8,431 bases of DNA, from assembly GCA_031266235.1 (NCBI GenBank), contig JAISBJ010000007.1, forward strand, positions 1 through 8,431. The letters run 5' to 3'. The position numbers and the translations under genes are program-made. Position 1 is the first letter of the stretch. The number at the start of each line of letters is the position of its first letter. Below, piece after piece: positions 5,417 through 8,431 of the stretch. This stretch comes from Puniceicoccales bacterium. Its GTDB lineage: Bacteria; Verrucomicrobiota; Verrucomicrobiia; Opitutales; LL51. The notes under the pieces are model-generated. The model searched no databases, was not told where the DNA came from, and was given only the letters and a program-made list of their open reading frames with translations.

Positions 5417-6439
5417 CTAAAACTTCGCTGCGGCCCGGCTCAAGCGATCGTTAATCGCCGCTCCAACACCTATTTTTTCCGGGACTTGGCAGCAAATTAG
5501 ATCAAATTCCATGCCATCTAACCGCCGCAACAGCGCAAATATATTCCGCGCCACTTCGTTCCAATCGCCCGCTTCACTGAGCCAAAAAATATTTTCCGCC
5601 CATTTTTTTTCTCCAAACGGCGGTCCATGGTTCTGCGATAAGTAAATAATTGCCACATTTTTTTCAGAGTTTTCGCCAAAATTTAACAAAATTTCTGCCG
5701 CCGACTCCCGGAATAGGCGCAATTTCGTACGCGGGCTATAGTGCTGCCGCAGCATCCCCGGCGCCGCGGGATCGGTGCTGACCATCGGCCGCAACGGCTT
5801 GGCGCGCTCCCCTAAAACCTCGCCAATCATCTCCGCCGTGATCGCCCCGGGACGTAAAATTGTAAAACGCTTGCCGCTCAGATCCAAAATCGTCGACTCC
5901 ACGCCAATCTCGCACGGCCCACCGTCCAAAATGTGGGAAATTTCCTCGCCCATGGAAGCGCGCACATGCTCCGCGTACGTCGGGCTCACGTAGCCAAACG
6001 GATTGGCGCTGGGAGCCGCCAGAGGGCCCGTCCGCCGCAAAATTTCTCGAAAAATGGGATGGGACGGCATGCGAATGGCCACCGTCTTTTTCCCGGCGGT
6101 GATAATGTCGGAAACCGCCTTTTTTTTCCTGAGAACAAAAGTCAGCGGGCCCGGACAAAACGCATCGCACAAACGCCGCACCCTGTCCAGTAAAGCGCCG
6201 CCAACCTCGGCCAACCCCAACAATCCCGACAGATCCAAAACATGGACAATCAGCGGATCGCAGGAAGGCCGCCCTTTTACTCGAAAAATTTTCCGCAGCG
6301 CACCGTCATCCCCAATAACAGCCGCTAGCCCATAAACTGTCTCCGTCGGCAAAGCGACCACCTCGCCCGCCAACAAAATATCCGCCGCCTCACGAATCGA
6401 TTCCGGAGTCGCCTCTAAAATCCTCGCGCCGCCGCCCAC
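5417..6439 (-). CDS. tsaC: L-threonylcarbamoyladenylate synthase, long Sua5 form
   Basis: Makes threonylcarbamoyl-AMP from threonine, bicarbonate and ATP, the first step of t6A37 synthesis in ANN-decoding tRNAs. The 340 residues match the two-domain Sua5 type rather than the short TsaC/YrdC type of about 190. The YrdC domain (about 10-205) has VVALPTETVYGLAA (27-40), IFRVKGRPSCDPLIVHV (51-67), PGPLTFVL (96-103), TVAIRMPSHP (119-128), PLAAPSANPFG (139-149) and GVESTILDLSG (179-189). The linker APGMLRQHYSPRT (226-238) and the C-terminal Sua5 domain, ending GVGAAINDRLSRAA (324-337), follow. The start is GTG at 6439, overlapping the rpsR stop by one base (TAGTG), which suggests translational coupling. 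No nearby ATG alternative exists. Confidence 0.95.
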   Translation of the reverse strand: MGGGARILEATPESIREAADILLAGEVVALPTETVYGLAAVIGDDGALRKIFRVKGRPSCDPLIVHVLDLSGLLGLAEVGGALLDRVRRLCDAFCPGPLTFVLRKKKAVSDIITAGKKTVAIRMPSHPIFREILRRTGPLAAPSANPFGYVSPTYAEHVRASMGEEISHILDGGPCEIGVESTILDLSGKRFTILRPGAITAEMIGEVLGERAKPLRPMVSTDPAAPGMLRQHYSPRTKLRLFRESAAEILLNFGENSEKNVAIIYLSQNHGPPFGEKKWAENIFWLSEAGDWNEVARNIFALLRRLDGMEFDLICCQVPEKIGVGAAINDRLSRAAAKF

Positions 6440-6636
6440 TACTTCATCAGCAGCATATTGCGAGCCCGCTTAATCATGCGCATAATATGGCGCTGTTGGC
6501 GCGCGCTCAGGCCCGTATATTTTTTTGGCAATATCCGCCCCGTCCCCGTCACATAGGGGTATAGCATGTCGACGTCGGTCCAGTCGATCTGCAGCGGCGA
6601 CGGCGTCGAAACCTTTTTTTCCTCTGGAATGCTCAT
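6439..6636 (-). CDS. rpsR: Small subunit ribosomal protein S18
   Basis: S18 sits in the 30S platform bound to S6. The core IDWTDVDMLYPYVTGTGRIL (17-36), then PKKYTGLSARQQRHIMRMIK and RARNMLLMK, aligns with the family pattern of IDYKDVELL, GKILPRR.TG and KHQRRL..AIKRAR. At 65 residues it is slightly shorter than the usual 70-80, with no zinc-binding CxxC near the N-terminus. The ATG at 6636 is the only sensible start; upstream GAG is a weak ribosome site. It is not next to rpsF, ssb or rplI as in many bacteria; instead its stop overlaps the tsaC start by one base. Upstream lies an AT-rich gap of 146 bp. Confidence 0.95.
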   Translation of the reverse strand: MSIPEEKKVSTPSPLQIDWTDVDMLYPYVTGTGRILPKKYTGLSARQQRHIMRMIKRARNMLLMK

Positions 6637-6683
6637 AATTTAACTCAATGCAGCCATACAACGAACTTTTTTCCAAAAAGCAA

Positions 6684-6695
6684 GCAAAATTTTGC
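6684..6695. promoter_or_regulatory. Perfect 12-bp palindrome upstream of rpsR
   Basis: GCAAAATTTTGC is a perfect inverted repeat 48 bp before the rpsR start, in an A/T-tract-rich leader. It could be an operator or a curved-DNA element. In AT-rich DNA a 12-bp palindrome of this composition is not very unlikely by chance. Confidence 0.3.
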
Positions 6696-6756
6696 ACCAA
6701 ACACCATTTTTTTCAAAAAAAAATTTCCGAGGCCGTAGAATTTCAAATAAATTTTA

Positions 6757-6778
6757 AGAAAAACGTAAAAATTTTACG
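6757..6778 (-). terminator. Probable intrinsic terminator of the transporter gene
   Basis: Reading leftward after the transporter stop, CGTAAAA-T-TTTTACG (6778-6764) forms a hairpin followed at once by TTTTTCTT. The stem is A:T-rich with G:C closing pairs. Position, orientation and T-run fit an intrinsic terminator separating the transporter from rpsR. Confidence 0.5.
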
Positions 6779-6782
6779 GCGA

Positions 6783-8153
6783 TTAAAATTTCGGCGACCG
6801 CCGGGCCACCCGAGAACTCTCGTGGCGGTTCAAAATAAAGAAAAATGAGCCCATCAGCGCACAAATCTCAAAAAAAAGAAATACCGCATTCCATCCCCAA
6901 CAATCCGCTATTTTCCCCACTCCAAAACCGGCAACCGCACCGCCTAAATAGCCAAAAGTCCCCGTCAATCCATTCGCCGCCGCCGCCGCTCGCTTCCCTC
7001 CAAGCTCCGCCCCAGACATCCCCAACAACGTCTGCGGCCCGTAGAGAAAAAATCCAATCAAAAAAAGCAGCGCCGTGTTGACCGCTTGGGATGCCGTCTG
7101 CAGCCACCAAAATAAAAATAAAAGGACGATCAGCGCCCCCATGAAATAGCATCCCGCATGGCTCCGCCGCCCTTTGAAAATCCGGTCCGACGCCCAGCCC
7201 GCAAATAATCCTCCTAGCACGCCCATTAGCTCGAAAATCGAAGACTGCGCCCCCGATCCCAACGGCGAGGCCCCCCGCGCTTCTTGTAAAAATGTCGGCG
7301 CCCAATTGAAAAATCCCATGCGAATAATGTAAACAAAAAAATTCGCCATGCACACATACCACAGCGCCCGATTCGGCAAAAGATGCTCCATGAAAATTTC
7401 CCGAAAAGTCACCGCCGCTTCTTCCCTCGGCGCTACCTGGCGTACCACATCGTCCTTCTCCTCTATGGGCGGTAAACCCAACGATTCCGGCGTATCCCGC
7501 AGACGCTCAAATAAAATCCCAGCCAATAATAGCGCAAGTATCGCCGGTACAATGAATACCGCGCGCCAACCAAAATAACCTAACAACAGCGATCCGCCCA
7601 GGAGAAGAATGACGCTCCCGAATTGGTGCGAACCGTTGATCAATCCCCAGCGCGTCCCCAGTTCCTCGGGCGCATACCAGTGGGTCATCAGCCGCGAAAC
7701 CGGTGGCCATCCCATCGATTGAAACGCTCCATTCAGTGAGTAAAGTAGCGCAAATACCCAAATGGACTGGGAAAATCCAGCGCAAAGTGTGCAAACCGCC
7801 GACCCTACGAGCCCAATGGACATAAAATAGCGCGCGTCCGTGCGATCGCACATCGCCCCACTAATGAATTTCCCCACGCCGTAAATAATCGAAAATAGGG
7901 CGAAAATCCAGCCAATCTGCGACTTCGTGTAGCCAAACTCCTTGAGCATCTCCGGCGCCGCAACGGTCAAATTCTGCCGCACCAAATAAAACGTCGCGTA
8001 GCCCAAAAAGAGGGAGTAAAAAATGCGACTCCGCCAATAGCGGTACTGGCGATTGATGTACACCCGGCGCATGGCCGAACGTACCCCCGTTTTGAGTAAT
8101 TTTTCCTCCCGCTGTTTGTTGTCCTGGCCCCTTCGAGTCGCGACGTAGGTCAT
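6783..8153 (-). CDS. MFS transporter, organophosphate:phosphate antiporter family
   Basis: An inner-membrane protein of the GlpT/UhpT/UhpC group, which exchanges phosphorylated sugars or glycerol 3-phosphate for phosphate; UhpC members act as sensors. At 456 residues with about twelve hydrophobic segments it is complete. Hallmarks are GYATFYLVRQNLTVAAP (51-67) with Arg59, VGKFISGAMCDRTDAR (93-108), FQSMGWPPVSRLMTHWY (144-160), WGLINGSHQFGS (169-180) with His176 and YIIRMGFFNWAPTFL (275-289) with Arg278. Arg59 and Arg278 correspond to the two phosphate-binding arginines of GlpT (Arg45, Arg269), and His176 to GlpT His165. A charged, roughly 35-residue N-terminal extension precedes the usual YRYWRSRIFYS start of the family. 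The ATG at 8153 is kept because AGGA lies 7 nt upstream; Met28 is the alternative. Substrate, and transporter versus sensor, cannot be decided, and no uhpAB-like neighbour is present. Confidence 0.92.
   Translation of the reverse strand: MTYVATRRGQDNKQREEKLLKTGVRSAMRRVYINRQYRYWRSRIFYSLFLGYATFYLVRQNLTVAAPEMLKEFGYTKSQIGWIFALFSIIYGVGKFISGAMCDRTDARYFMSIGLVGSAVCTLCAGFSQSIWVFALLYSLNGAFQSMGWPPVSRLMTHWYAPEELGTRWGLINGSHQFGSVILLLGGSLLLGYFGWRAVFIVPAILALLLAGILFERLRDTPESLGLPPIEEKDDVVRQVAPREEAAVTFREIFMEHLLPNRALWYVCMANFFVYIIRMGFFNWAPTFLQEARGASPLGSGAQSSIFELMGVLGGLFAGWASDRIFKGRRSHAGCYFMGALIVLLFLFWWLQTASQAVNTALLFLIGFFLYGPQTLLGMSGAELGGKRAAAAANGLTGTFGYLGGAVAGFGVGKIADCWGWNAVFLFFEICALMGSFFFILNRHESSRVARRSPKF
6797..6829 (-). 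other. Imperfect inverted repeat at the transporter 3' end
   Basis: ACCG (6797-6800) with CGGT (6826-6829), CCA with TGG, and CGAG-AACT-CTCG (6811-6822) form a nested, bulged stem inside the last codons of the transporter gene (the SSRVARRSPK tail). It could assist 3'-end formation together with the hairpin at 6764-6778, or be a coding coincidence. Confidence 0.3.
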
Positions 8154-8160
8154 GATTCCA

Positions 8161-8164
8161 TCCT
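8161..8164 (-). promoter_or_regulatory. Ribosome binding site of the transporter gene
   Basis: AGGA lies 7 nt before the ATG at 8153 on the leftward strand. It supports the longer N-terminus over the internal Met28, which has no comparable site. Confidence 0.55.
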
Positions 8165-8310
8165 GATACTATTCCCGCACTTCGCAAATCGTTTGCCCAT
8201 AATAATTTTTTTTTAACGAAATTTCTCCGATTTCCGGAAAAATTTTCCTCAAATGGCGGATGATAGTGAATTTGTGCTTGACTTTTGCAGGGAAATGTAC
8301 TCACGGGGTA

Positions 8311-8389
8311 GCAACCCCTTTGGCCCCGCGGCGTAGCCGCGGGGCGGACCGTTAGGTCCAGAGGAGCTTCGCTCCTCCAAAGGGGTTGC
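8311..8389. repeat. Cloverleaf palindromic element, copy 2 (79 nt)
   Basis: The outer arms are GCAACCCCTTTGG (8311-8323) and CCAAAGGGGTTGC (8377-8389), 13 bp. Inside are CCCCGCGGC-GTA-GCCGCGGGG (8324-8344), GGACC-GTTA-GGTCC (8346-8359) and AGGAGC-TTC-GCTCCT (8362-8376). Only three bases are left between helices. The plan (outer stem plus three short-loop hairpins) and length match the element at 1573-1648, although stem sequences differ. In reverse complement the first hairpin again carries GCGAAGC. A competing small hairpin, GGGGT-AGCA-ACCCC (8305-8318), overlaps the left arm. It lies about 158 bp upstream of the leftward transporter start. Confidence 0.85.
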
Positions 8390-8410
8390 GAGGGGAACGC
8401 CGTTCCCCTC
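8390..8410. repeat. Long perfect hairpin abutting cloverleaf copy 2
   Basis: GAGGGGAACG (8390-8399) and CGTTCCCCTC (8401-8410) are perfect inverted repeats around one base, effectively an 8-bp stem with a CGCCG loop. It starts directly after the cloverleaf outer arm. The remaining bases, with TGGC...GCCA at 8413-8427, hint at another arm, so the palindromic cluster continues beyond the window. Confidence 0.75.
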
Positions 8411-8431
8411 GTTGGCCTCCGCAGCCACAAT

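Noticed and set aside
5736..6170. Leftward 144-codon frame inside tsaC
   Set aside because: It is an out-of-frame shadow of tsaC with low-complexity Arg/Gly/Ala content and no family resemblance.

Overview
The window carries seven recognisable protein genes, one decayed coding remnant, and an unusual amount of hairpin-forming and repeated intergenic DNA. The genes encode class II lysyl-tRNA synthetase (lysS), a tRNA methylthiotransferase (miaB), a YqgE/AlgH protein, a KpsF/KdsD-type arabinose-5-phosphate isomerase, a long-form Sua5/TsaC protein, ribosomal protein S18 (rpsR) and an organophosphate:phosphate-type MFS transporter. KdsD points to a Gram-negative cell that makes Kdo and LPS. The LysRS C-terminal half (FELCINGQEIAPAYSEQNDP) and the S18 sequence look to me like the Verrucomicrobiota, probably Opitutae/Puniceicoccales. 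That placement is from memory of the families, not a search. Shine-Dalgarno sites are mostly weak or absent, clear only for yqgE and the transporter. Coding DNA is moderately GC-rich and the gaps are AT-rich.

Layout. lysS (35-1501) and miaB (1739-3064) read rightward. Everything from 3293 to 8153 reads leftward, in the order transporter, rpsR, tsaC/sua5, pseudogene remnant, kdsD, repeat pair, yqgE. The two blocks converge at 3065-3292. rpsR and tsaC overlap by one base (TAGTG) and are probably translationally coupled. lysS, miaB and tsaC all serve tRNA charging or modification, and rpsR serves the ribosome. kdsD serves the envelope, and the transporter imports or senses phosphorylated metabolites.

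Gaps. Downstream of lysS (1573-1648) lies a 76-nt element that folds on paper into a perfect four-helix cloverleaf with no unpaired base between helices. At the right edge (8311-8389), a 79-nt element of largely different sequence has the same plan, followed by another long hairpin at the window end. These two are the most striking signal here. The 3' end of kdsD and about 70 bp beyond it are tandemly duplicated (3907-4121). Between tsaC and kdsD, the 341-bp gap (5076-5416) holds a protein-like leftward reading frame broken by an in-frame TAA and by a one-base shift at a 7-G tract; I read it as a decaying gene of unknown identity. The convergent gap 3065-3292 holds an AT hairpin at the miaB stop, two identical 15-mers 40 bp apart, and a stem-loop that may be a remnant of a transposon end. 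Decayed genes, duplications and palindromic elements together would fit a host-associated or otherwise relaxed genome, but that is inference.
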